DNA from: Botrytis cinerea B05.10
Taxonomy: Eukaryota; Ascomycota; Leotiomycetes; Helotiales; Sclerotiniaceae
Reading direction: 5' to 3'
Length of the DNA stretch: 64,000 nt
NCBI RefSeq assembly: GCF_000143535.2
Contig: NC_037322.1
Coordinates: 1,426,001-1,490,000 of the forward strand
Shown: positions 22,829-33,766 of the stretch, piece by piece
How the letters are laid out: each line of letters begins with the position of its first letter
Numbering within the stretch: position 1 is the stretch's first letter
Position numbers and translations under genes: made by a program
Notes under the pieces: model-generated
Database searches by the model: none
The model's input: only the letters and a program-made list of their open reading frames with translations
What the model was told of the DNA's origin: nothing

Positions 22829-24906
22829 CTATGATCTTGGTGGCACAATAGGCAACGTGACGAAATTCTCCTGTCCATCACCGAAATGAATGTTATTCTT
22901 CCCTGCAAACTTGTCCACGGATCTACAATTTCAAAGTCAGCATGTTTGTATGTTTCCCGCAACAAGGGGAAAAAAACGAAAAAACCCAACTAAAAAATGA
23001 AACTTACCTATCTTTCTCATTCCCATGAGCAAAAATCCCACTCCCTTGAGTGTCTCCCGAACTAACTTCCAGCACAATCTTTCCCCCTTTCTCTACCACA
23101 ACATTAGTAGGCCACACCTCAACATCCACTGCATAAACTGTTTCCGGATTGACTTCCTGAACATCAACAGAACGATATTCGCGATAGGGCTGATATGGGA
23201 GATTTCGTGGATGGTTTTCCGCGATCTTGCGGAGAGACACCCGGAGCCAGCCTTTGGTTAGTGGAACCGGATCTCCTGCCGTACCGGTGTAGAAAATCTC
23301 TTCACCTGCAGGAGAGATGTGACGGAGGGTTAGAAAGATGTCGATATCTTTCTCTGGGGCAGTTGCTGATGGAGAAGGGGTGAGGGATACGTTCAGATGT
23401 GCAGTGACATATCCGGTGATTTCCGTTTCTTGCTCGAAGGGTGCGCTTGTGAATTGGACCAGCTTTGGATTTTTGAGACTTCCCAACGCATCATATGAAA
23501 CTTTGTCCGCGCTCGATGCTGACGGATCTTTGGAAAGCGTTTTTTCTGGTGTGAGATAAAACTTCGTGTACTGGGTTCCTGCTAATGGCCATTCTGTTTC
23601 TTCCCTTCTTTCATAATTGGATTCCGCTTCAGCATTATTGTAACCAACATCTCCTTTTCGAAGAACCACACTGACAGGGCTGACTTTTCCGGGGGTAGAC
23701 CAGCCAATTTGATCGTCATCCTTGAGAAACGCGTCGAGAAACGATTTCTGTATCTCAACTTCTTTTTTATAGTAAAAGGGAAGATCGTGGCGCCCAGTAA
23801 TGAAACGGAGATACTTCAACTTGGAGCCTGCCCACATGTAGCCATTTACATTACCTATAGTTCTCATAAGCGACCATTGAAATAATCTTCACCTCCGTGG
23901 ACTTACCTCGAAGATGCAACAAGATACCTCCCCAATTTGCTACCGATAAAACTGGAACCTCAATGTCCTCCAGGTTAAAATCCTTTGACTTGTAATAGTC
24001 ATCATCCAAAAAGCGATTGTTTACATTATCGATAGTCTGGTCATTCCGATTCTTGAGAAGTGTCTCTTCATCCAAATCCCCTTCAATGGTATCCTCACCC
24101 CATTTCGAAGCTGCACGTCCAGGTCGACCATATTGGTTGGTAATAACTTGTCTGTTCCACCAAAATCGGATAAATTCATCTGAGAGAATTCCACCATGTC
24201 TGCATCGATCACGGTAATAATCAGTCATTCCCTCCCATGGAATAATAGCCGCAAGGCCCTTTGGTCTACGAGCTGCAACACGCCATTGGCTGCCTATATG
24301 ATAAATCAGCACAGAATAGACAAAATCAGGAACTGATAGGTCTATATTGCATACCTGCATAGTAACTAATTCCCAGTAATCCGACTTTCCCAGAAGACCA
24401 GGGTTGCTCCGATGCCCACTCAACAACATCAAAGAAACACTCGCTCGTGCCTCGAGACATTGTATCCAAGAGTCCAGGACTTTGACCCAGTCCCCTCTCA
24501 TCTGCTCTCACAACGACATATCCTTTGGAAGTCCAGAACACTGGATCTGGGGTTTCCCAAGCACTATATTTACTTTTATGCTCAGAGTTTACCTCACTGA
24601 AGGACTTGGCGAAGAAACTACCGGATCAGAAATATCAGTATTCATAGTCGACTCAATAATAATCGATATGGGAGGATGCTTGAAAGTCTATACTTACTTA
24701 TCGTAAGGGATATCTTTCCCATAAGGTCCATATGTCACAAGGACAGGGAATTTGGCACCTTCTGGAGCAATTGGTCTATAGACATTACATCTCACTGGAA
24801 GACCAGAGACCTTTATTGGAATAGAGACATTTTTCTCAAACACCAATCCATTTTCTTTGTCTTCAATAACTTCCAAAAGGTCTCTAATTTTATTGGTGGT
24901 GGTCAT
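22829..24906 (-). CDS. CocE/NonD-family alpha/beta hydrolase (S15 type)
   Basis: Five exons (24906-24698, 24617-24355, 24293-23907, 23854-23008, 22922-22829) splice in frame to about 599 residues. The catalytic serine lies in GISYYAGSQW; the second and third intron junctions fall right after this motif and in front of GNVNGYMWAG. The active-site histidine region is GRHDLPFYYKKE, and the oxyanion-side tyrosine is expected in LVTYGPYGKD. The C-terminal third is the jelly-roll domain of this family (PFEQETEITGYVTAHLNVS; FAHGNEKDR). Family members hydrolyse acyl esters or amides, for example cocaine esterase cutting a benzoyl ester. An aromatic ester substrate would suit the neighbours, but that is inference. 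No signal peptide, so probably cytosolic. Confidence 0.93.
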
Positions 24907-25796
24907 CGTGAATATTGATTCGCTAACGATCGATCTTTCTCTTCGGCCAGGCTGATCAGGATGTACTTGATCAGAACAACAGTTGATATGTTTCTAGGGC
25001 TCGGTGTCTTTCTATCACTAGAATCGTCCTTACCAATAGCTTGAATGTTAGCAACGTCTCTATCGGACTTCAGACAAATGCCGAGCTGCATATTATGGAA
25101 AGGTTGCGGAATGTGGGGGAGTGCTGGCGGAAGCTAGATTTCCGTCCGGGATGACGCTACAGGTAACCTTGACTACCTGATTAGGGGTTCATGCAAGCAC
25201 ACACACTGGGCCGGTCCCTTCTTGTCGGTGTATGGCCGCAGATAAATCGTTTTGTACAACTACATATTGGCGGGCCCAATTTGTAATAGATGGGCAAGAT
25301 CGCCGGCCACAATGAGTAAACGGGTGTAGTTACCGTTTGTTCCTGACAGATTCACGATCTTGGCATTCGGTCAACCCCTGAAAGAACCCCAAAAAAACAT
25401 CACACTTGCTTTGCTTGATGATACTCTGCTTTAACAGCAATGATCTTGCCAATCCACAAAGGTGTAGGGATACTCTAACATCTGTCCGGCGGGAAATTTA
25501 CTGCATGCAAAGACCGCAAATTCCCAGAAGCATGCGGTAGGCAACACATTGTCCCCAAGCCTCAATATTTTCAATACTCTTGATGAGGAGACCAAATTAT
25601 GCCGAAAGTTATGAATTCTTTGAGTGATCTACATTTTCTAAAGGGTGTGACCCTCAACTATAATAAACTTAAGATTCGAATTGCTTTCATTCTTGGGTCG
25701 CAGTTTGGACTATCGAAGACATCACTTAGCCCAACTAACAAAAATGGTACACACCAGCATAATAGCAAAAAACTGACCGTGCCTCAAACAAGTTTC
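24907..25796. promoter_or_regulatory. Upstream region of the CocE-type gene
   Basis: Promoter of the hydrolase gene plus the 3' end of the regulator gene, which runs the same way. It contains TGTCCGG at 25483-25489 and TTTCCGTCCGGG near 25140-25150. No other gene is supported. Confidence 0.45.
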
Positions 25797-28700
25797 TCAT
25801 TTCTCTACCGGACTAACACATCTAGAAAATCGGCTTTCGGGAACATCACTAAGATCCCTCATCAAATTGCTACAATTCTCCACCAGAGGCGGAAGTGGTT
25901 CCTCTAGAATTGGAAAGTTACTCCGAAAAAGATCCCGTGCCATCTTAAGCACCGAATTAGGGTTACTGAGTTGAATCTTTTCATTGTTCAAAGTGAAATC
26001 ATCATTTTCAGACGTTCCGGTTGTATTATTGATATCCAACGCATTTCGAGGTACCCGAATTAGAATTGCCGCCCCTTGACCAGTGGATATGAATGTCCGA
26101 GTCTCGCGACTGTCGGGTCCCATAAGATTAATCTCTGGTTGAGAGTAATCCCGAGTCTTATTTATCTCATTATTACTCTCGCGGGTGAGGCTATTTGATA
26201 GATGTCCATATGCCCACATGGTAAGACTGGCAAAGTAAAGGGCAACAGCGTGGAAATCCCGCAGCTGAGCGGGAGCCATAAAGGAAGCACAGTTAAAGAT
26301 TTGTCCTGCGTGCCAAATTGCCCTCCTTGCACGTTCCGTCGTATACCATCGTTCCAATGATTTTAGACTCAGAGATGCTGCTTCTTGACCTGATTTACCA
26401 GCGAATCGCTGTAACTCATCAGGTGAAACACACAAAGCCAGCAAAAATAATTCGGCTGTAAATTCAAATCCTATTGGTGAGTTTGTTCTGAGTAAGGCTC
26501 TCTCTCGAAAGCTTTCGACTTCCCGATAAAGCTCTCGCTGTTGAGTAGTTATCCATAATCGGTGCACAGAGTCTCTATTTTCATCAATGCCATGAAAACG
26601 GGTTGACTCTCCGACTGCCCAGATTTGACCCCAAAAACCGTTCAAAGCTGCTTCACAACATAGATCTATATCCCAAGATTCATCCATATTCTCGAGACCA
26701 CAGAAATTGTGCATGAAATCGATCAAGCGAGGTGGTGGGACCACGGGTGAATGTAATTTTTTCATGTACTTTGACTTCCAATCCGTTGCGGATTCGGCCA
26801 AAAAAAGTTCACGAGATGCAGGCACTGAGAAAGATAGTTCCGTAAAGTTCATCAATGGGGGTTTCTGAAGGGCTAGAGAAGAACGAGTGTCATGCTGGAA
26901 TAGTTTGAGAGATAATCTTAAAAATGAAGGGTAAGCAGGCTGTAATATTCACGAGTGTAGCCAAGCATACCTTTTGAAAGACTCTCTTTGCGCCCATGTC
27001 TGCCATTTTGCTTCCAGAGTTTGTCCAGTATCATTTTGATTAGGTATTAGATTTTGGGAATCTAAAGGGGCTGATAAAACTCCACCACGACGCATCATCT
27101 AAACTGATCAGCCTGAATTCAAACGTCGAATTTTCCCAGACTAGAGTGTCCCATAGTCCGGATAACAGTTCAACAATACAAGGGATTTAAATGATTGAGT
27201 TTCCGTGAAACAATTGGACACCTCATGTAACAAGAAGTCATGAATAATTTACCGTAATCATAGGCTGCGAAAAGCTCTCGGCCAGTTCCGTGTTTCTCTT
27301 AAAACCGCTCCATAACCCAAGCTCGAGAGAAAGCATCCAGGCTTGTAGCGGCTGGAGCTTACGGGTGTTACTATTAGCCCTTTCCCACTACATTGTATTA
27401 GAATTAGCGTGGCTTCTGCATTTCAAAAGGATGATATTACCAATTCAGATACACTCAATCTCACTACATCTTGAAGGGCCAGTCCCATTCTCCATATAGC
27501 AGGTAAGGAAATGGAAGTAGAACCAACAGCCACGATGGCAATCAAAAGCTCTGGTCGGACATCTTTTAAACATATTGTTGGGGTATGAATCCAATTACCA
27601 ACTTGATTGCTTTGCTGGCAGAAAAATGCTTCAATTATATAGTTCAGTAAATCCAATGAAGGAAAGCTTGGTATACCATTTGCATATCTGTTAGTGGTAG
27701 AAACGAGGTGAAACATTTTGTCTCGCAAAGAGGATGTTATAGAAAGATGCTGGTACGGCCTTGCACCGTTCGGGGAGAGATTTAAAGATATATTTTCTTC
27801 ATCAATCGCTAAATTATCTCGATCCCTGAGAATGTGATCGGTTGAAGCGGGCGTCCATAGCCAAGGTGAGCGGGCAAATGCTGCATGCCCTCGAGCAACA
27901 TCTCTCCTAGAATCATTGACCTTTCGTGACGGCCCAGAAATGGTAGTCTCATCAAATGTAAGACGTTTTGAAGTCAAGGAGGGAAATTCGAAATTCTCTT
28001 CTTGAAAGTCGAAGTCCTCGAAACTGAAGTCTGAGATCTGATTGTTGAAAATTGTTGAAGGAAAGAAAAGCATCTCATTGGCGAGACTATCGAAAGGTAG
28101 CTGGTCTTGAATAAAATTAAAGTCCGATGATTCCTTGTCTGTGTTTAGTGCGGATAAGGGATATGAAGGCTGAAGTGTTGCTTCTGCATTCTCTGCGCTA
28201 TTGTCCGGACAGGAACTCGTGGTTGTGTAATCTTCGTTTTCATCAATGCTATGTAAAATAAGATCTGGTATACTCGAAAGCTGAGTGACAGAATCTCGAG
28301 GAAGTGATTCTCGTTCTGTAATAGAGTTACGTGGCTCGTTCCTATGCCGACTAGTTTGTCAGTATCGAGGTACTTCGAATAGTAGCGGAAGGGTTTCGAG
28401 AAGAATGGTAATTTACACAAGAATCCGGACTAGAAAATTGTGTTCAAAGGGTTCGGATAGCAGTGAAGTTTTCATATGACCTCAATCACTCATCTGAATC
28501 TTCCAATCGGATTCACAAAACTAAAGCTGTTCATTGTTGGACCGCAGTCCGGTTTATTGGAAAGTGTACGTCCCTTTGGTGTGGAAGAGACTGCAGAATA
28601 TTATCTAGGCTTTAGGCTTTGTGAGTGATAAACTTACGCAATACCCGAAATGCGTCTTTTCTTGTGAGATTGCTGAGATATCTCGCAAACTAGATCTTTT

Positions 28701-29119
28701 GTACGACATCGCAAGCATGGTTTTTGCTCTTCACACTTTGCCTTTGCTGCTGCGCATGCTATACATGCTTTTCCAGCCCTTTCGGTTCGTCTAATCTCTG
28801 GACGGTTTTGGCCCAAATTACGTTCGTGAGTGGCAACATGGCGATTGAGGAGATCAACGCGGTTAAAGCTTTTCGTACATCGTTGACATTGGAAGGGTCG
28901 AGAATTTTCATGTGATCTCATGTGACGAGTGAGGTGATCCCCTCGCTCATAGGTTCGTTGACATATTCGACACTGATTAACGGCTGTTGCTGGGGGTATT
29001 GGCGGAGACGATCGAGCAAATTCCGGATGCGTTTGTCGGTCGGCCCGGATCGAACTTGCTGCATCGATCAAAATGCTCAGCGCATCACTACCGCTATCAA
29101 ACGTTTCATGATTCGACAT
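25797..29119 (-). CDS. Transcription factor with two C2H2 fingers plus a Zn2Cys6 cluster
   Basis: At least five exons, about 930 residues. Exon 1 (29119-28638) holds two C2H2 fingers (CRICQRTYERGDHLTRHMRSH at 50-70; a second at 78-98) and a Zn2Cys6 cluster at 119-145 with spacing CX2CX6CX5CX2CX6C, then a basic stretch (HKKRR). The next clear exon ends near 27437. A 53-nt intron then joins SEL to WERANSNTRKLQPLQAWM, the typical fungal-TF middle homology region. Two more introns (about 27255-27105, and one after ESFKR near 26980) lead to the last exon ending at 25797. The first intron (about 28637-28350) is long, and a small exon could be hidden in it. This finger combination is found in Pezizomycotina regulators, often next to the genes they control. 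Likely local regulator of the cluster. Confidence 0.88.
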
Positions 29120-29589
29120 ATCTAGCGGATGAGAAACGTCGTATGCTTATCGTCTAGTCTTAGTGAGAGTCGAAGGATGGAAGTGGAGGCGGAGGCGGAG
29201 GTAGATGCGGAGAGATCTGTTCTCTTTAATCTGTTCTCTTTAAGCTGTTCCACTTCAGATTCGACAACCAAGCAGCCTGTTCCAGGTTCAGGTCAGATAA
29301 TTCGAGGGGTAAGCGGGCGATGTTCCTTTGACCCGACTGGCCGTAGTGGAGGGCAAAAGGAGTGGAAAAGGAAAGTATACGTACACTCACTCATACAGCC
29401 CAAGATTGATCAACAACATGCCGGCCCCACTTCTTTGGGTTTCAAAGTCCGCATTTCCGGGACTCATGTCCATTGTCCACCTCGCCCTCTATTCATAGAA
29501 CACCATAAACAGTCGAGTCAACAAGAATTCATGTCGAAACTTGGCGAAGATATACTAGACATTGAAAGAGAGAAAATATACTCGCACAG
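29120..29589. promoter_or_regulatory. Divergent promoter, regulator / ring-cleaving dioxygenase
   Basis: A 470-bp region shared by the transcription factor (minus) and the extradiol dioxygenase (plus). A 157-codon plus-strand frame crosses it, but its start is only 10 bases from the regulator's start and its composition is not protein-like, so it is treated as chance. Confidence 0.5.
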
Positions 29590-30603
29590 ATGGCGCCAGT
29601 GACAAGTTTGGCTCCTGTTCATTTCTTCTCGCATGGCTCCACAATGATGCTTGGGGAAGAATCCGACAGTGCAACATATTGGAAAAAATGCGGCGACGAA
29701 GCTCTAGCAAATGGGATTGAACATGTGGTGATGATGGTCAGTAACAGAATTTCCTCAGATAACCTTCAAAATCTATCATTTTGTTAAAACACCCATTAGG
29801 GAGCACACTGGGCAACTCTCGGCAACGAAATCGAAGTCGCTTCGAATCCCACCCCAGGAAAATCTCCTGTGGCCTACGTGCACCCCTCAAAATACGTGCC
29901 ATACAAACTAAATCCCGATATTCCCATGGCAACTCGCTGTGTTGAACTTTTGAAGAAAAATGGATTTGAGGCGAAATTCAATGATAAGTTTGATTGGATT
30001 CATGATACCTATCTAATCCTCATACGAATGTTCCCGGGCGGATGCCCGCCAACGACTATCATCTCTATGAACGCACGATATGATGCCCATTATCATACTA
30101 AGGTTGGAACCGCGTTACGACCGTTGAGAAAAGAGAATGTGCTCTTCATTGGGACGGGAGGCGCGGTACACAATTTGTATCGAAACAATTGGTTTCAGAT
30201 GTTAATGTATCGAGGTACAAAATCAATCTTCTACTATCATTATCTATCTCCAAAATCTAACCACGACCCCCCTATAGATAACTTCGCCATGGAATCCCCC
30301 CCAGATGCTGCAATGCTCGAATTCCGGCAAGAATTCGAAGATGCAGTGACCAAGAACTCCGGACCAGAATTGCGAAGAGCAGTGACAATGTTAATGAAAT
30401 TACCCAAATATCGTGATGCACATGGTACAGATGATCATTTTATGGCTGCAATGTTTGTGGCGGGACTTTGTGGGGATTTTGAGGATCGGGGTACTACTGC
30501 TGTCATGGGGGCAGAGGACTGGGAGCTGAGAAATATGTGCAATAGTCAGTATACTTTTGGGAACTGGGGTTCTGGAAGTTCGAGGATAATGGGCAAAGCT
30601 TAG
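29590..30603 (+). CDS. Extradiol ring-cleavage dioxygenase, LigB / DODA type
   Basis: Three exons (29590-29736, 29800-30214, 30278-30603) give about 295 residues, normal for the family. Active-site landmarks are VHFFSHGSTMML (His11/His15), GAHW (His52), WIHDTYLILIRMFPGG (His117), GTGGAVHNLYRNNW (His173) and DDHFMAAMFVAGL. These are the conserved histidines of DOPA 4,5-dioxygenase-like enzymes, which bind a metal (zinc or iron depending on member) and open catechol rings outside the two hydroxyls. Family members usually read DHG where this one has IHD, a local variation. The first intron has an unusual GTCAGT donor. It is divergent from the regulator gene, which fits co-control. The substrate is unknown; a catechol made by the neighbouring flavin hydroxylase is the natural guess. 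Confidence 0.92.
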
Positions 30604-31024
30604 GTTTTATTGGTGCTTCTGGGGGACTGTTGTGGTAGTTGTTTTAATCGGTTAATTTTATATACATAGTAGTTTGTTTGTCAATTTGAAGATATACCCA
30701 TTCAACTTTATTAGATTCAACTCTATAGAATAATGCTGCCTATTATACATTATAGCGTAGTCTTGAGATAGTAAGCACCCCATAATTAATAGCTTCTCTC
30801 AATGTTCAGCGTTATGCCACGCTATTGGTAGGAAGCATCCTCTAAAATACTTCAATCGCTATCACGGAGCCTACTCGATGAGATCTTGTTCACAGTCATC
30901 TATACACTGTAAATGCGGGGCTATCTCGCAGTTCATGTCCAAAAATTAAAATTCATTAATGATACAATTTAAACAAACATCCTTGAACAAGACCCAGGCT
31001 CATATTTACGAATTCCAAAAGAAC
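30604..31024. other. Convergent 3' region
   Basis: AT-rich space between the dioxygenase and the aldehyde-dehydrogenase-like gene. 3' untranslated regions only. Confidence 0.5.
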
Positions 31025-32686
31025 TCAAGCGCCACCCGCCCGAAACCTCCCAATTACACCCCAAACAGACCTGCCTCCAACCCACGACACATACCCCAAA
31101 GCCGGGACAACAACGGACAAAAACAAAGCACCACCCAACAGAATCCCCTGTTCAAAAAATCCAATAGCATGACCAGGAGCCTGACCAGTTTCCGGCAATG
31201 CCTTTACAGCCACCTTTTGAATCTTTTTGAGAAGCTCATTACTCTCTGATCCTCCTGCAAGAACCTTATCAACAACCAAGAGATCTTCTGGTGGAAGAGC
31301 AATATATTGTGGGCATGTAGACGAAAACATTTCCGCGCTATATTTGTGAAATGCAGGAATTGGGAGTGGTGTTGAGGCAGCAGCCGGTCCCACGAGGAGG
31401 TGCAGTGGAATATGGTTCACGTAGCTAGTGCTGGCATTGAAATGTTGAGCGAGAAATTTTGCGGTTGATAGATCTGAAAAGATGTACAAAGCGAGTAATG
31501 GAGATCTGAAAGTGTTTTGTAAGTACTTGTTGAGTATTGGGCGAAACTGTGTAAACTTACCTTGATTTTTGCGTCATGATAGCATCTACTAAACTTGTAG
31601 TTCCCATGATTAGTAGATGGCAGCCATTGATTTTCATCTCTGTAACGGTCGACGCCCTGGAAGATCTTAGCTGACGACTTGGGTGGAAAAAACATGAACA
31701 TTGGTATATTTACCTATCCAAAACATCGGCAAGAACAAAATTATTTGATCCAAATGTTGAGATTTGCTTTTTGTTTTCAGCATCTTTGAGTGCCTTTTTG
31801 GTGGCAGAAACTCCATCGTTCTGTCTACCTTGGCTACTGCTATTGGAGGAAAAGAATTTGCTCGCATATCTTGTGCAAGCTTCTATGAAATCACTTTTGA
31901 TAAATTCATTGACGATGACTAAATCGGGACTATATGCCGAAGTTCCTTGAAAAGAAAATCGGGCAGTGACAATAGATTCTGCTGCGCTTTCAATTTCTGC
32001 TGCTCGATCAACAACTGCAACTGTTCGATCTGACGATTTTGAAATAAGTTGGTTAATCTTCGAGCTTGAAGGATTGCTTGTTTGGTCCACTAGTAGTGCC
32101 GATTCAAGAATGGAGGAGTCTTGTAGAGTCGTCGGTGAGATGCAGAACGTGTCGTTGTCTAGGGCTTGGGGCAATAATGCTTTCAAGATGCTATCAACTT
32201 TTGAAGTTGTTTCTCCGAGCTAGTTATCTCTCAGTATATGTTTTGTAACTATAAAGAGAAATCTATGCCACGTACCTCTAAACATACACAGTTCCCGGCT
32301 GCGATAGCAATTGCTATCGGACATATGATTGAGTAAAATCTTGTGTGCGTCGTCGGCCGAATGACCACCAATCCTTTTCCAATTTTACGCGACAAGAAAT
32401 CGCTACCATTAGCAACTTTATACTCATTGCTTATTGATTCCTTAAAGTTGAGCGTTTGATAGGATCTCCGGATAACGTCAGAAGCAAGGTAAAACACGCA
32501 TAAGACTTCAGCATCGGTTTTTCGAACGTGGCCGAAGAGGTCCTCCGAGATTGCTGATGTGATCTTGTCGACATTATTTCGTAGAACTTTATGGAGACTC
32601 TGAAGTTGATTTTGCCTATATCTAACGTTGTCGAATCTGCCATCAATTACAGCTGCTCGTAAATTGTCAATACCGAATGATGCCAT
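31025..32686 (-). CDS. Aldehyde-dehydrogenase-like protein lacking the catalytic cysteine, membrane-anchored
   Basis: Exons 32686-32276, 32219-31714, 31656-31561 and 31505-31025 give about 497 residues with the overall plan of ALDH3/Hfd1-type fatty-aldehyde dehydrogenases. Landmarks: N-terminal QNQLQSLHKVLRNNVDKIT, the region ending CPIAIAIAAGNCVCLE, LGETTSKVDSILKALLPQ, SPLLALYIFSDLSTAKFL, and a C-terminal hydrophobic anchor (FEQGILLGGALFLSVVVPAL). Where active enzymes read GQTCVAPDYV, this one reads GTSAYSPDLV, so the nucleophilic Cys is Ala. The LELGGK stretch with the general-base Glu is also not present (around KSSDRTVAVVD). It is therefore likely an inactive homologue or has another role. 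The reading frame is intact over four exons, so it is not an obvious pseudogene. An upstream exon is possible, because a splice-acceptor-like TTTTGCAG precedes the ATG. Confidence 0.82.
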
Positions 32687-32996
32687 GTTGATACCAGTAC
32701 TGCAAAATATCACAAACTTCTTTTGGGGTTATGTAATGATACATCTTAAATTGAATACAGTACGGATATCATAGAGTTTACGGAAATCAAAGTACTTCTC
32801 ATCCGAGATGCGGGGAGAGGCTAGGGGTTGGCGGAATGTGGAGGGTGGGGGAGGATTTTCCCCCCAAATTCCAAAAGTCCGCTGCCCAGAATAGGATGTG
32901 TTCAAAGACTAATTCGAAGACTTGGATAGCTGTTGTTGTCTCCCAGAAAAAGTTCTCTATTGCAGCAATTGCTTTGTTCTGTTCGTTTTCAAAAGC
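32687..32996. promoter_or_regulatory. Short divergent promoter
   Basis: About 310 bp between the divergent aldehyde-dehydrogenase-like gene and the small membrane-protein gene. An open frame of 123 codons on the minus strand overlaps the latter and is treated as a shadow. Confidence 0.45.
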
Positions 32997-33448
32997 ATGT
33001 CGACCACAACAACGGACAATCCCATTACCATCTCTTCCCGTCAGACACTGGCCGAATATAACATTCACTACACTGGCGATGATGTGGGAATAAATGACAC
33101 AATAGTTCAGCCGAACACCTCGAATACAACACAGAATGTCGAGAACCCATCCTTCTGGCCTCGAAGTCATAATCGAGTACCAAATTATCGACCTACAAAT
33201 CGGAATTTGAGTTTCGCAGAGCGACCAAATGGAAGTAATGGCCCAGAGATAGTTTTCATCACGTTGATGTTCACAGGAGTCGCATTGAATGCGGTAAGTC
33301 GGCCTTTAATTAAACGGAATTGATTTCCATCTTATAAACATATACAGTATAAATGCTAAACGTATAGGGAGCGGCCCAAGTATGGGGTATGACAGGAGGG
33401 AAAGTTTTCACACGAGTCTTTCAATATGCTATCGGCGGGGAATGGTGA
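32997..33448 (+). CDS. Small hypothetical protein with one membrane segment, 125 aa
   Basis: Not recognised. Exon 32997-33293 and exon 33368-33448 join in phase 0 (donor GTAAGT, acceptor GTATAG) to 125 residues. The first ~75 residues are hydrophilic, rich in Asn, Thr and Ser (STTTTDNPITISSRQTLAEY). A hydrophobic segment, PEIVFITLMFTGVALNAGAA, crosses the intron. The C-terminus continues QVWGMTGGKVFTRVFQYAIGG. The clean splicing and the membrane segment kept across the junction support a real gene. It could be a small mitochondrial or ER membrane protein, but no function is claimed. Confidence 0.6.
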
Positions 33449-33766
33449 TGGAAATTTTGAGTGAATCGATCGATCTTGAGGCTACTAAGCTCGTCGCGAT
33501 GTAGAGTACATATTGGCGCACACTTGGGCTGGATTCAGATATAGGCGAGGAGTTTTGTGTATTTTTGTGTATTTTTGTAACGGTCATTGGAGAGGATCGG
33601 TGCTGTAGTTTTAAATCATTCACAGTTTTCCAGATATCGGGCCAATTATATATTGACACTTCGTGCTACCCGTGCCCAGCAAAAATAAAGCATCACATCC
33701 CTTTCGTAGCCAAATACCGTTTTCCTCCATCAGCGAGTATTGATACACTAACCTAATAAAGCTGGG
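33449..33766. other. Convergent 3' region
   Basis: Untranslated sequence between two converging genes. It contains a perfect tandem TGTATTTTTGTGTATTTTTG near 33,557-33,577. Confidence 0.5.

Noticed and set aside
29129..29602. 157-codon plus-strand open frame across the regulator/dioxygenase promoter
   Set aside because: It starts 10 bp from the divergent regulator's ATG, runs into the dioxygenase start and has no protein-like pattern. The shared promoter explains the region better.
31025..32686. Calling the aldehyde-dehydrogenase-like gene a pseudogene
   Set aside because: All four exons splice in frame to a full-length protein with the membrane anchor kept. Loss of the active-site residues alone does not show that the gene is dead.
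32799..33170. 123-codon minus-strand open frame
   Set aside because: It lies opposite the small spliced membrane-protein gene and its promoter. The plus-strand model has clean splice sites and a membrane segment preserved across the intron.
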